12,134 nucleotides of DNA from Pseudomonadota bacterium (GTDB lineage Bacteria > Pseudomonadota > Alphaproteobacteria > Rhizobiales > Xanthobacteraceae): the NCBI GenBank assembly GCA_023432885.1, contig JAEZEU010000325.1, positions 1-12,134 of the forward strand. Direction: 5' to 3'. Below are positions 1 through 8,100 of this stretch, in pieces. The notes below the pieces were generated by a model. It had not been told where the DNA came from and searched no databases. It saw only the letters and a list, made by a program, of their open reading frames with translations. Both the position numbers and the translations under genes were made by a program. Each line of letters begins with the position of its first letter. The first letter of the stretch is position 1.

Positions 1-27
1 GGGATGTCTCGGCTGTACCTGTCTAAT

Positions 28-60
28 CCGTGTGCGTTAGCTTACTACCATTGCACACGG
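28..60. repeat. 8-bp inverted repeat with 17-nt loop
   Basis: The arms CCGTGTGC (28-35) and GCACACGG (53-60) are perfectly complementary across a 17-base A/T-richer spacer. A second hairpin follows at 66-84 (CGGGCGC, loop AGTCG, GCGCCCG). No T-run follows either stem, so neither is a clear intrinsic terminator. They may be part of a degenerate intergenic repeat or the 3' end of a transcript entering from the left. Only the complementarity is certain. Confidence 0.45.
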
Positions 61-230
61 TGCTGCGGGCGCAGTCGGCGCCCGGCTTTCCCTGCGCCCT
101 CCGATCTCAGAGGGCCAACGAGATTGCACAACTCAGGCGAAATCGCGCCGTGAGAACGAGATCGTGTGTCTGCCATCGTCATTCGGTGTGATCGCCCGCG
201 CACATGACCCAGCACGGACGATAAGGGCCG

Positions 231-315
231 TAGGGTGGGCAAAGGCGCTGTTGCGCGCGTGCCCACCATCGCGAGCGAGATCTGAAGGTAGGCACGCTGC
301 GCTTTGCCCACCCTA
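231..315. repeat. REP-like double palindrome (GGTGGGCA-type dispersed repeat)
   Basis: Perfect 14-base outer arms, TAGGGTGGGCAAAG (231-244) and CTTTGCCCACCCTA (302-315), enclose inner arms CGTGCCCACC (258-267) and GGTAGGCACG (287-296; one mismatch). Each half can also fold alone, because the octamer GGTGGGCA occurs four times in alternating orientation: 234-241, 260-267 (inverted), 287-294 (one mismatch) and 305-312 (inverted). This is the architecture of a paired REP/BIME-like unit. I recall similar GGTGGGCAAAG...CTTTGCCCACC elements scattered between genes of Bradyrhizobium and Rhodopseudomonas, and short spurious ORFs are often called across them. No transposase or RAYT gene is visible. 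The rest of 1-403 shows no plausible gene; the ORFs crossing it are antisense extensions or repeat-derived. Confidence 0.7.
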
Positions 316-403
316 TGAGTGCTCTGTGCAGTCGTCATGGCCCAGCCTGTCGCGGAGAAGCCCCACCATGGCGGTAGAGGTGATTGCTACCCGCAATGCG
401 GTT

Positions 404-1624
404 TCACCCCGTCCGGCACGGCACGCTCAGGAACCCGCGAAACCGCACGCGTCCGCCGCGCACGGGTTCGCCATCGAGCGCATAGTTCGGAAAACGCGCC
501 AAAAACCGCGAGATCGCGATTGCCCCTTCCAGGCGGGCCAGCGCCATCCCGGCGCATTGGTGCGCGCCGGTGGCGAAGGCGAGGTGCCGGTTCGGGGTGC
601 GGGCGATGTCGAAGACTTCCGGATCGTGAAACTGCGCGGGATCGCGGTTCGCCGCGCCAATGCACAGCGTCACCGGTGTGCCCGCTGGCATGGCGATGCC
701 GCCGAGCTCGACCGGTTCTGTTATCATGCGGTTGCCGAGCTGATTGGAGCTTTCATAGCGCAGGATTTCCTCCAACGCGGTCTTGATCAGGTCGGGATGC
801 TCGATCAGCCGCTGTTTCTGGTCCGGATGATGCGACAGCGCCACGAGGCCGTTGCCGATCAGGTTGGTGGTCGTCTCGTGCCCGGCGTTGAGCAGGAAGA
901 TGCAGTTGTGCAGCAGCTCCTTCTCGGCGAGGCGCTCGCCGTTCTCCTCGCCCTGGATCAGCCGGGTCAGCACGTCCGTGGCCGGATCGCCCGGCCTGGC
1001 GCGCCGCCGCACCACCAGCGTTTCCAGATAGCTGAGAAAATCGGTCACCGCCTTGTTGCCGCGCGCGGCGGCTTCCACGCTCACCACCGGCTCGAGCGCG
1101 CCGAGGATGGCGAGCGACCAGTCGCGCAAAGGCTCGCGTTCGTCGCGGGGCACGTCGAGCAGATTGCCGATCACTTCCACCGGAATCGGGGACGCAAAAT
1201 CCGCGATCAGCTCGAACTTGTCCCTGGTCGCGATGCGGTCGAGCAGCATATCGACCAGCCGGATCAAGTCGTCCTCCATCGCCGCGATGGCCCGTGGCGA
1301 CAGCGCGCCCATGATCAGGCGGCGCACGCGGGTATGCGAAGGCGGATCGTTGAAGACGAGGCTCGTGGTGTGGTGCTCGAACAGCGGACTGTCGCCGTAC
1401 TTCGGCGCAAACTCCTTCTTTTTGTCGGAGCTGTAGGCCCTGGTGTTCTTGTAGGCGGTGACGAGGTCGTCATAACGGGTGAGAAAATACGACCCGTTGC
1501 GCATGCGCTTGACAGGCTCACTCTCGCGCAGCGCCCGATAGATCGGGTAGGGGTTGGCGTAGAATTCCGGCGTCAAGTGTTCGAGATCGAAGCCTTCAGC
1601 CAGTTCACGGGCGTGCATATTCAT
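404..1624 (-). CDS. Cytochrome P450 (bacterial soluble class)
   Basis: A 406-residue haem-thiolate monooxygenase, the usual length for soluble bacterial P450s, with no signal peptide or membrane anchor. All family landmarks are present: HTRVRR in the C-helix (97-102), the oxygen-activating I-helix AGHETT (247-252), the K-helix ExxR (E286, R289), and the haem loop FATGAHQCAG (350-359) with Cys357 as the proximal ligand. It would hydroxylate a small organic substrate in the cytoplasm using electrons from a ferredoxin and reductase, neither of which is encoded in this window. Start ATG at 1624 has GGGGA at 1634-1638, 9 bases upstream; an in-frame ATG two codons later is a close alternative. It is transcribed divergently from the decarboxylase pair. 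I cannot assign a CYP family or substrate. The long plus-strand ORF running opposite it is a codon-bias shadow. Confidence 0.96.
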   Translation of the reverse strand: MNMHARELAEGFDLEHLTPEFYANPYPIYRALRESEPVKRMRNGSYFLTRYDDLVTAYKNTRAYSSDKKKEFAPKYGDSPLFEHHTTSLVFNDPPSHTRVRRLIMGALSPRAIAAMEDDLIRLVDMLLDRIATRDKFELIADFASPIPVEVIGNLLDVPRDEREPLRDWSLAILGALEPVVSVEAAARGNKAVTDFLSYLETLVVRRRARPGDPATDVLTRLIQGEENGERLAEKELLHNCIFLLNAGHETTTNLIGNGLVALSHHPDQKQRLIEHPDLIKTALEEILRYESSNQLGNRMITEPVELGGIAMPAGTPVTLCIGAANRDPAQFHDPEVFDIARTPNRHLAFATGAHQCAGMALARLEGAIAISRFLARFPNYALDGEPVRGGRVRFRGFLSVPCRTG

Positions 1625-1640
1625 GGCCGTCCATCCCCGA

Positions 1641-1659
1641 GCTTATTAGTCTCATTTGC
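1641..1659 (-). promoter_or_regulatory. Possible Fur-like box upstream of the P450
   Basis: Read on the minus strand, GCAAATGAGACTAATAAGC lies 16 bases upstream of the P450 start and matches the classic 19-base Fur consensus GATAATGATAATCATTATC at 12 positions by my count. It sits in an A/T-richer patch of an otherwise GC-rich region. Many Rhizobiales use Irr and RirA more than Fur for iron control, and the consensus is A/T-rich, so chance is a serious alternative. No convincing -35/-10 pair was found beside it. Confidence 0.2.
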
Positions 1660-1803
1660 AACTATCGTATGTCCGTACCTGGCGCGGTGCAACACAATTC
1701 CCGGCACGCCCGTCGCAGAAAGGGGCGAGGAAATCGCAGAGCCACATGCTCAATTGCACTTTGATGAAATGCGCCAGTCCCTCTACAGTCCGGTCAAAAC
1801 GCA

Positions 1804-1861
1804 GGCATGGTCCAGGAAAGTGGGTACCGGTTTTCCGATAGAGAACCATGTCCAACAAACG
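1804..1861. repeat. Dispersed palindromic repeat copy overlapping a decoy start codon
   Basis: Nested complementary blocks CATGGT (1806-1811)/ACCATG (1845-1850) and GGAAA (1815-1819)/TTTCC (1832-1836) surround a central GGTACC palindrome (1823-1828). The sequence resembles a widespread Rhizobiales intergenic repeat that I recall with a GTGGATACCGGTTTTCC core and a trailing CATGCTCAAACAAA. The match here appears to continue through CATGTCCAACAAACG. The ATG at 1848 lies inside the repeat, which argues against it as the original start of the following gene. Left and right limits are approximate. Confidence 0.55.
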
Positions 1862-1874
1862 ACCGGAAACGCCG

Positions 1875-2420
1875 ATGCACGCCCGTACTGACACGTCGGA
1901 ACAACAAACGGCCGCCTGGCCCGAAGAAATCTACGCTGTGCTGCAGCGCTATGACGTGCGGCAGGTGCCCTATGTGCCGGATGCCGGACATTCGAAGCTG
2001 ATCGAGCGCGTGCTCGCCTCCGATACGATGCGCGGAATTCCCCTGACGACGGAAGAAGAGGGCGTGGCGCTGGTCGCGGGCGCCTGGGCCGGCGGGCAAC
2101 GCTGTGCGCTCCTGATGCAGTCGAGCGGCGTCGGCAACTGCATCAACATGTTTTCGCTGATACCGCTGTTCCGCCTGCCGTTCTTTACGATCGTGACCAT
2201 GCGCGGCGAGTGGGGCGAGTTCAATCATTGGCAGGTACCGATGGGGTCGACCACGCAGGCCGTGTTCGAACTCTCAGGGATAAGGGTGATGCGCGCCAAC
2301 CACGCGGCGGAAGTTCGCGAGGTGGTCGAGGCAGGCGCGGCACAGGCCTACAACGCCTGCACGCCGACCGCCGTCCTTCTGTCGCAGCGCCTGATCGGGG
2401 CAAAGGTATTCGTGAAATGA
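1875..2420 (+). CDS. Sulfopyruvate/phosphonopyruvate decarboxylase-like subunit alpha (ThDP PYR domain)
   Basis: A 181-residue protein equivalent to the N-terminal pyrimidine-binding half of ThDP decarboxylases of the ComD type. Visible signatures are VPYVPDAGHS (31-40), the acidic cluster TEEEG (59-63) where the cofactor-activating glutamate is expected, MQSSGVGNCIN (81-91) and MRGEWGE (109-115). Family members split a 2-oxoacid such as sulfopyruvate or phosphonopyruvate into CO2 and an aldehyde, as a complex with the beta subunit encoded next. I chose ATG 1875 because GGAAA (1865-1869) precedes it at 5 bases and the in-frame ATG at 1848 falls within a dispersed repeat. Use of 1848 would add nine residues. 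The stop overlaps the beta start (ATGA). No sulfonate or phosphonate genes surround it, so the real substrate is open. Confidence 0.88.
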   Translation: MHARTDTSEQQTAAWPEEIYAVLQRYDVRQVPYVPDAGHSKLIERVLASDTMRGIPLTTEEEGVALVAGAWAGGQRCALLMQSSGVGNCINMFSLIPLFRLPFFTIVTMRGEWGEFNHWQVPMGSTTQAVFELSGIRVMRANHAAEVREVVEAGAAQAYNACTPTAVLLSQRLIGAKVFVK

Positions 2421-3007
2421 GCAAGGCCAATCTTCTCGACCGCCGCGCCGTGGTTGCCACCCTGCTCAGGGATCGCAAGGGCATGGTCGCCGTCGGTGGC
2501 CTTGGCGCTTCCACCAACGACATGGCCGCTGCCGGCGACCACGACCGCAATTTCTATCTCTGGGGCGGCATGGGCGGCGCGGTCATGATAGGGCTCGGGC
2601 TCGCGCTGGCGCAGCCGGAAGTGCCGGTCGTCGTCATCACCGGCGACGGCGAGTTGCTGATGGGCATGGGCTCGCTCGCCACTGTCGGCATGCAGAAGCC
2701 GGGCAATCTCTCCATCGTCGTGCTGGACAATGAGCGCTACGGCGAAACCGGCGGTCAAACCAGCCACACCTCATCCGCCGCCGATCTTGTCGGTGTCGCG
2801 AAAGCATGCGGGATTGCCGACAGCCGGGCCATCACGACCATGGGCGAGATCGAGGCGCTGGTGCCTACATTGCATGATCTCGAGCGCGGTCCGAGATTCG
2901 CCAATGTGAAGATCGACGGCGCCAATATCGAGCGCATTCTGCCGATGCGGGACGGCAATTTCATTGTCAATCGCATCCGCGGCTCACTCGGTTTCCCGCC
3001 GCTGTAG
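2417..3007 (+). CDS. Sulfopyruvate/phosphonopyruvate decarboxylase-like subunit beta (ThDP PP domain)
   Basis: A 196-residue diphosphate-binding half of the decarboxylase. LWGGMGGAVMIGLGLALAQP (48-67) leads into the ThDP/Mg-binding motif: GDG at 76-78, then 26 residues to N105 in VVLDNERYGETGGQ. The Asp of GDG and the Asn bind the metal that holds the cofactor diphosphate. ComE-like proteins work only with a ComD-like partner, which fits the ATGA overlap at 2417-2420 and implies translational coupling. The open frame extends 5' to 2210, but that stretch lies inside the alpha gene, so ATG 2417 is the clear start. Single-chain phosphonopyruvate decarboxylases fuse these halves; here they are separate. 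Substrate is not deducible from the sequence. No terminator is evident in 3008-3102. Confidence 0.9.
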   Translation: MSKANLLDRRAVVATLLRDRKGMVAVGGLGASTNDMAAAGDHDRNFYLWGGMGGAVMIGLGLALAQPEVPVVVITGDGELLMGMGSLATVGMQKPGNLSIVVLDNERYGETGGQTSHTSSAADLVGVAKACGIADSRAITTMGEIEALVPTLHDLERGPRFANVKIDGANIERILPMRDGNFIVNRIRGSLGFPPL

Positions 3008-3088
3008 ACTCTCATCCCCTTGGTCTGCTTGGGCGATTCCGGGAAAGTGCCGTCAGGCTAAGCTCTGGGTGCAGCGCAACAAAACGCC

Positions 3089-3118
3089 TTGACTTTGCCA
3101 CGGTGAGTGATTACTCAC
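3089..3118 (+). promoter_or_regulatory. Putative promoter and TetR operator palindrome
   Basis: GTGAGT (3103-3108) and ACTCAC (3113-3118) are perfect inverted arms around GATT, giving a 16-base near-palindrome typical of operators bound by TetR/AcrR dimers. TTGACT at 3089-3094 is a good -35 hexamer; 17 bases later, inside the palindrome, is TACTCA, a poor -10. Binding by the regulator would block polymerase. The site ends only 7 bases before the TetR ATG (3126), so it could control regulator, adaptor and pump together. The palindrome is certain; its role is inferred from position. Confidence 0.6.
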
Positions 3119-3125
3119 GCGCCCC

Positions 3126-3827
3126 ATGTCCAACCTCCGCATGACGAGTGACTTGCGGCGCCAACTGATTCTGGGCGCCGCCAAGCGCTGCTTCGCCCGC
3201 AACGGCTTTGCCGGCACCACGACCAAGAGCGTGGCTGCTGCTGCTTCCATTTCCGAAGGGCTTTTGTTCAAGCATTTCCCCTCCAAGGCCGCGCTCTACG
3301 CCGAAATACTCGCCGAGGAGTGTGAGGCCGATCCGGATCTGGCGCATCTGCTCGGGCAGGAGCCGTCGACCGCGACGCTGGTCGAACTGGTGCGTGGGAT
3401 GGTTGCGCACTTCGTCAACATTTCGAGCGGCCTGGACCAGGAAGAGGCGCAGCGCCTGCGCTTCATGGCCGCGAGCCATCTCGAGGATGGCGAGTTCGCG
3501 CGCCTGCTGTACGGCAAGGTCGGCGCTCTCGTCGGACCGACCTTCGTCGCTTCGCTGCAGCGCGCGATCGAAGCCGGCGACGCGGCGGAGATCGACGGCG
3601 CGCCGCTCAATTTGTTCTGGTTCGCCCATCACACCGTGCTGACCGCGGCGCTGACGCGGCTGCCGGCGACGCCTTGTCTGAACTATGGCGATGCCGCCGC
3701 TGTCGAGCGGCAGCTCTGCCAATTCATTCTTCGCGGCATCGGGCTTGGCGAAGCCGCAATTGCTTCCCATCTCGACCGGCCCTTGTCATCGACTCCGGGA
3801 CAAGCGGTAGCCACTGAAAGTGCATAA
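3126..3827 (+). CDS. TetR/AcrR-family transcriptional repressor
   Basis: A 233-residue regulator. The N-terminal DNA-binding domain spans roughly residues 11-60, with the helix-turn-helix in TTTKSVAAAASISEGLLFKH (31-50) followed by FPSKAALYAEIL, the usual TetR signature. The all-helical remainder (about 70-215) is the ligand and dimer domain and is divergent, so no inducer can be named. It is followed after one base by an RND adaptor, so it most likely represses its own operon until the pump substrate binds; a palindrome sits immediately upstream. ATG 3126 is used; ATG 3141 is an in-frame alternative that still keeps the whole domain. Neither has a Shine-Dalgarno sequence, and the putative promoter lies so close that the mRNA may be leaderless. 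Confidence 0.93.
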   Translation: MSNLRMTSDLRRQLILGAAKRCFARNGFAGTTTKSVAAAASISEGLLFKHFPSKAALYAEILAEECEADPDLAHLLGQEPSTATLVELVRGMVAHFVNISSGLDQEEAQRLRFMAASHLEDGEFARLLYGKVGALVGPTFVASLQRAIEAGDAAEIDGAPLNLFWFAHHTVLTAALTRLPATPCLNYGDAAAVERQLCQFILRGIGLGEAAIASHLDRPLSSTPGQAVATESA

Positions 3828-3828
3828 A

Positions 3829-5022
3829 ATGAATATTGCAGCTGAAGCCAATATCTCGGGCAAGCCGATCAACGAGCCGCCGAAGAAGCGGCCGGTCAAG
3901 ATGGTGCGCTGGTCCATCATTGTCGGATCGTTGCTGATCGTGTTGGTCGGCGGTCTGGTCTGGTTCAATTACTTCCGTGGCCAGATGATCAAGCAGTTCT
4001 TCGCCACCAACAAGCCGCCGCCGGTGGTCGTGAATGTGGCGGACGCCAAGTCCGAGGTGATCCCGAATCTGCTGACCGCGGTCGGCGACCTCGCCGCCGT
4101 GCATCAGGTCAATGTTACCTCCGACGTCAACGGCCGGATCACCGAGATCCTGTTCACCGCCGGTGCCACCGTGAAGGCGGGCACGCCCCTGGTGCAGCTG
4201 TTCGACGGGCCGGAGCAGGCCGACCTCGCCAATTTCAAGGCGCAGGCCACCGTCACAGCGTTGCAGCTCGATCGCGCCAAGCAGCTCGCTGCGCGCCAAT
4301 TCGGTCCGCAGGCTACGGTGGACGCGGCGCAGGCCGCCTACGATCAGGCCAATGCGGGCATCGCAAGGACCGAAGCCATCATCTCGCAGAAGCTGGTGCG
4401 TGCGCCGTTCAATGGCGAGCTTGGTGTTCGCAAGGTCGAAGTTGGTCAATACCTGACTGCGGGTACGCAGATCGTGTCGCTGACCGATCTGTCGACGCTT
4501 TATGCCAACCTGACCGTCACCGAGAAGCAGAGCTCGCAGATCCAGGTTGGCCAGACCGTGCGGGTCGCGGTCGATGCCTATCCCGGCCGCACCTTCGAGG
4601 GAAAAATCACGACCATCGAGCCGCAGATATCGACCGATACCCGCAACATTCGCGTTCAAGCCACGATCAACAATCCCGAGAAGATCCTTAAGCCGGGCAT
4701 GTTCGCGATCACCACCATCGTGCTGCCGGAGAAGCCGCCGGTCATCACTGTCCCCGAGACGGCGGTCGACTATACGCTCTACGGCGACTCGGTGTTCCTG
4801 GTCACTGAGAAGAAGGGCGACGACGGCAAGACAAGCCTTGTCGCGGAGCGCACCTTCGTGAAGACCGGCAACCGGGTCGAGGGCCGCGTCGAGATATTGA
4901 AGGGACTGAAGGCGGGCGACCAGGTCGTTGCCGTCGGACAGATCAAGCTTCAGCCGGGAATGGCGGTCTCGATCTCGAAGGATCCGCCGCCGCCGGTTCC
5001 GGCTCAGCCGCCACGTTACTGA
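3829..5022 (+). CDS. RND efflux periplasmic adaptor (HlyD/AcrA membrane-fusion family)
   Basis: A 397-residue adaptor linking an inner-membrane RND pump to an outer-membrane channel. A basic cytoplasmic tail (to about 27) precedes one membrane segment, WSIIVGSLLIVLVGGLVWF (28-46). No lipobox is seen, so it is membrane-anchored rather than a lipoprotein. Then come a lipoyl-like half motif VTSDVNGRITEILFTAGATVKAGTPLVQL (96-124), a short alpha-hairpin (about 127-187) rich in Ala and Gln, the returning lipoyl half KLVRAPFNGELGVRKVEVGQYL (188-209), the beta-barrel with DTRNIRVQATINN (270-282), and a membrane-proximal domain ending in a Pro-rich tail. ATG 3829 is preferred because GAAAG (3816-3820) lies 8 bases upstream; GTG 3820 would overlap the TetR gene. 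It resembles MexE/MdtE/VexE-type adaptors, but I cannot give an orthologue. Confidence 0.94.
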   Translation: MNIAAEANISGKPINEPPKKRPVKMVRWSIIVGSLLIVLVGGLVWFNYFRGQMIKQFFATNKPPPVVVNVADAKSEVIPNLLTAVGDLAAVHQVNVTSDVNGRITEILFTAGATVKAGTPLVQLFDGPEQADLANFKAQATVTALQLDRAKQLAARQFGPQATVDAAQAAYDQANAGIARTEAIISQKLVRAPFNGELGVRKVEVGQYLTAGTQIVSLTDLSTLYANLTVTEKQSSQIQVGQTVRVAVDAYPGRTFEGKITTIEPQISTDTRNIRVQATINNPEKILKPGMFAITTIVLPEKPPVITVPETAVDYTLYGDSVFLVTEKKGDDGKTSLVAERTFVKTGNRVEGRVEILKGLKAGDQVVAVGQIKLQPGMAVSISKDPPPPVPAQPPRY

Positions 5023-5039
5023 GCGCAATCACATGAACT

Positions 5040-5059
5040 GGGGGGCCGGTCGGCCCTCC
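5040..5059 (+). other. GC-rich hairpin between adaptor and pump genes
   Basis: G5040-C5047 pairs with G5052-C5059 (eight pairs, one G-U) around a GGTC tetraloop. It lies in the 81-base gap between the adaptor stop and the pump start. No T-run follows, so it is unlikely to terminate transcription. Intercistronic stems like this can set relative mRNA stability of adaptor and pump. The function is speculative. Confidence 0.35.
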
Positions 5060-5103
5060 GCCACGCGTTACCGCGACAGGCAGACAACAAGAATAGGTTG
5101 GCG

Positions 5104-8100
5104 ATGGCCTTCACTGACATTTTCATCAAGCGTCCGGTGCTGTCGGTCGTCGTCAGCCTGCTGATCCTTTTGATCGGCTTGCGCGCTGCGACCACGCTGC
5201 CGATCCGGCAATATCCGAATCTCTCGAACACCGTCGTGACCATCACCACGGTTTATCCGGGTGCGTCTGCGGATATGATCCAGGGGTTCATCACCACGCC
5301 GATCGAGCAGGCTGTCGCCTCTGCGGAAGGCGTCGACTACATCACCTCGTCGTCGGTGCTCGGCACCTCGACGATTCAGGTCTTCATCAAGCTCAACTTC
5401 AATCCGAACCAGGCGCTGACCGAGGTGCTCGCCAAGGTCAACTCGGTGAAGTACCTGATCCCGAAGGAATCCAACGACCCCGTCGTGACCAAGGCGACCG
5501 GCGACACGATCGCCGTGATGTATCTCGGCTTCTCCAGTGAAGAGCTGACGGGATCTGCCATCTCCGATTATCTGACCCGCGTCGTGCAGCCCGTGCTGTC
5601 GACGGTCGATGGCGTCGCATCCGCAGACATTCTTGGCGGCCAGACCTTTGCAATGCGGCTCTGGCTCGATCCGGTTCGGATGGCCGGCCGCGGCGTGTCG
5701 TCGAACGACGTTGCCGCCGCGATCGCTGCCAACAACTTCCAGGCTGCAGCCGGCCAGACGAAGGGCTATTTCATCGTCTCCAACGTCTCGGCCAACACCG
5801 ACCTTCAGAGCATCGATCAGTTCAAGCAGATGATCGTCAAGGCGAAGGACGGCGGCTTCGTCCGCGTCGAGGACATCGCTACCGTGGAGCTGGCGGCGCA
5901 GAGCACCGATGCCAGCGTCGCATTCAACGGTGAGCATGCGATTTTCATCGGCATCAAGGCAACCCCGCAAGGCAACCCGCTGACGCTGGTGAAGGGCGTG
6001 CGCGCGCTGTTCCCCGAGCTCGAGCGCAATCTGCCGCCCTCGATGAAGATGAAGGTGGCCTACGACTCGACCAAGTTCATCCAGTCATCGATCGACGAGG
6101 TGCAGAAAACGCTTGCTGAAGCGGTGCTGATCGTCGTGGTAGTGATCTTCCTGTTCCTGGCCTCGATCCGGTCGGTGATCATCCCCGTCGTCACCATTCC
6201 GCTGTCGCTGATCGGTGTCTGTATCCTGATGCTCGCCGCCGGCTTCAGCTTCAACCTGCTGACACTGCTCGCGATGGTGCTGGCGATCGGGCTCGTCGTC
6301 GACGACGCCATCGTCGTGGTGGAGAACATTCACCGCCATCTTGAGGAGGGGATGCCGCCCGTGCAGGCCTCGCTCAAGGGCGCGCGCGAGATCGTCGGCC
6401 CGGTCGTCTCCATGACGATCACGCTTGCTGCGGTGTATGCGCCGATCGGATTCCTCGGCGGCGTGACCGGCGCGCTGTTCCGCGAATTCGCCTTTACGCT
6501 CGCGGGCGCGGTGATCGTGTCGGGCGTGATCGCGCTGACGCTGTCGCCGATGATGTGCTCCGTATTCCTCAAGAGCGCCGAGGAAGGGCGCTTCGCCAGG
6601 CTGGTCAATCATGTGTTCGGTGGAATGACGCGCGGGTACGGCCGTCTGCTCGATCGCTCGCTCGACTATCGGCCGATCACCGGCCTGTTCGCGGTGACCA
6701 TCCTCGGTCTCGTGGGCTTCCTCTATATGCACACCTCAAAGGAGCTCGCCCCCCAGGAAGACCAAGGCATCGTGTTCGCGATCACCAAGGCGCCGAAATA
6801 CGCCAACATCGACTACATCGATTTCTACGGCGACAAGATCGACAAGGACTTCGCGAAGTTTCCCGAGACCGACCTGCGCTTCGTCCTGAACGGCATCACC
6901 GGTCCGCAGGGCGGGTTCGCCGGCATGCTGCTCAAGCCCTGGGATGAGCGCAAGCGCACGGCGCAGCAGTTGCAGCCGCTGGTCCAGGCGGAGCTTTCGA
7001 AGATCGAGGGTGTCAACGCTTTCGCGTTCAGTCTGCCGCCGTTGCCCGGCGGCCCCGGCGGTCTGCCGGTTCAGATGGTCATCAACTCGACGGCCGGGTT
7101 CCAGGCGGTGTACGAGCAGATGACGAAGCTGAAGGACGCCGCCCGCAAGAGCGGCCTGTTCATCGTCACCGACAGCGATCTCGAGTTCAACCAGCCTGTG
7201 GTCCGCGTGAAGGTCGATCGTTCCAAGGCGAGCGATCTCGGTATCACGATGCAGTCGATCGGCGGCGCGCTGGCGACGCTGCTCGGCGGCAACTATGTCA
7301 ACCGCTTCAACCTGGAAGGGCGCTCCTACCAGGTGATCCCGCAGGTGCCGCGTGCCAATCGGCTGTCGCCGGAGTCGCTGGATAATTACTACGTGCCGAG
7401 CACGACGGGGCAGCTGGTGCGGCTGTCGACCCTGGTCTCGGTGGAGACCGGGACCGATCCGAACGCGCTGACCCACTTCAATCAGCTGAACTCCGCGACG
7501 TTCTCAGCGGTGCCCATGCCCGGCGTTTCGATGGGGCAGGCCGTGGAGTTCCTGCAGGACGAGGCCAAGAATCTGCCGTCCGGCTTCAGCTACGACTTCC
7601 TGTCGGACTCGCGGCAATACGTCCATGAAGGCAATCAGCTCCTGATCACCTTCATGTTCGCGATCATCATCATCTTCCTGGTACTGGCGGCGCAGTTCGA
7701 GAGTCTGCGTGACCCGCTGGTGATCATGATCTCGGTGCCGATGGCGATCGTCGGCGCGCTGATCCCGCTGTTCTTCGGCGTCGCCACCATGAACATCTAC
7801 ACCCAGGTCGGGCTGCTGACGCTGGTCGGCCTCATTACCAAGCATGGCATCCTGATGGTGGAGTTCGCCAACGAGTTGCAGATCAATGAGCGGCTCGACC
7901 GCCGCTCGGCGATCGAGATGGCCGCCCGTATCCGGCTCCGTCCGATCCTGATGACGACCGCCGCGATGGTTGCCGGCCTGCTGCCGCTGCTTACGGCCTC
8001 GGGCGCCGGCGCTGCCAGCCGGTTCTCGATCGGACTCGTCGTCGTCGCCGGCATGACCATCGGCACGCTGTTCACCCTGTTCGTGCTGCCGGCGGTTTAT

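Noticed and set aside
45..338. 97-codon minus-strand ORF containing VGKAQRA
   Set aside because: It runs across the palindromic repeats; such peptides are usually spurious translations of dispersed repeats, and no ribosome site is evident.
391..401. CCGCAATGCGG palindrome just after the P450 stop as a terminator
   Set aside because: The stem is only four pairs and no T-run follows on the minus strand.
164..1891. 575-codon plus-strand ORF opposite the P450
   Set aside because: It is exactly antisense to a complete P450 with all its motifs; its composition (Arg, His, Ala, Val rich) is that of a high-GC codon-bias shadow, and its 5' part crosses the REP-like repeat.
2210..2416. N-terminal extension of the decarboxylase beta subunit frame
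   Set aside because: It overlaps the alpha gene out of frame and encodes Arg/Gly-rich shadow sequence; ATG 2417 with the ATGA overlap is the natural start.
3008..3060. Terminator after the decarboxylase pair
   Set aside because: CCTTGG/CTTGG segments are direct and not inverted repeats; no stable stem plus T-run could be found.
6085..6732. Long minus-strand frame, and several similar ones, opposite the RND pump gene
   Set aside because: They are antisense to conserved pump motifs and consist of His/Arg/Asp/Gln-rich shadow sequence without family features.
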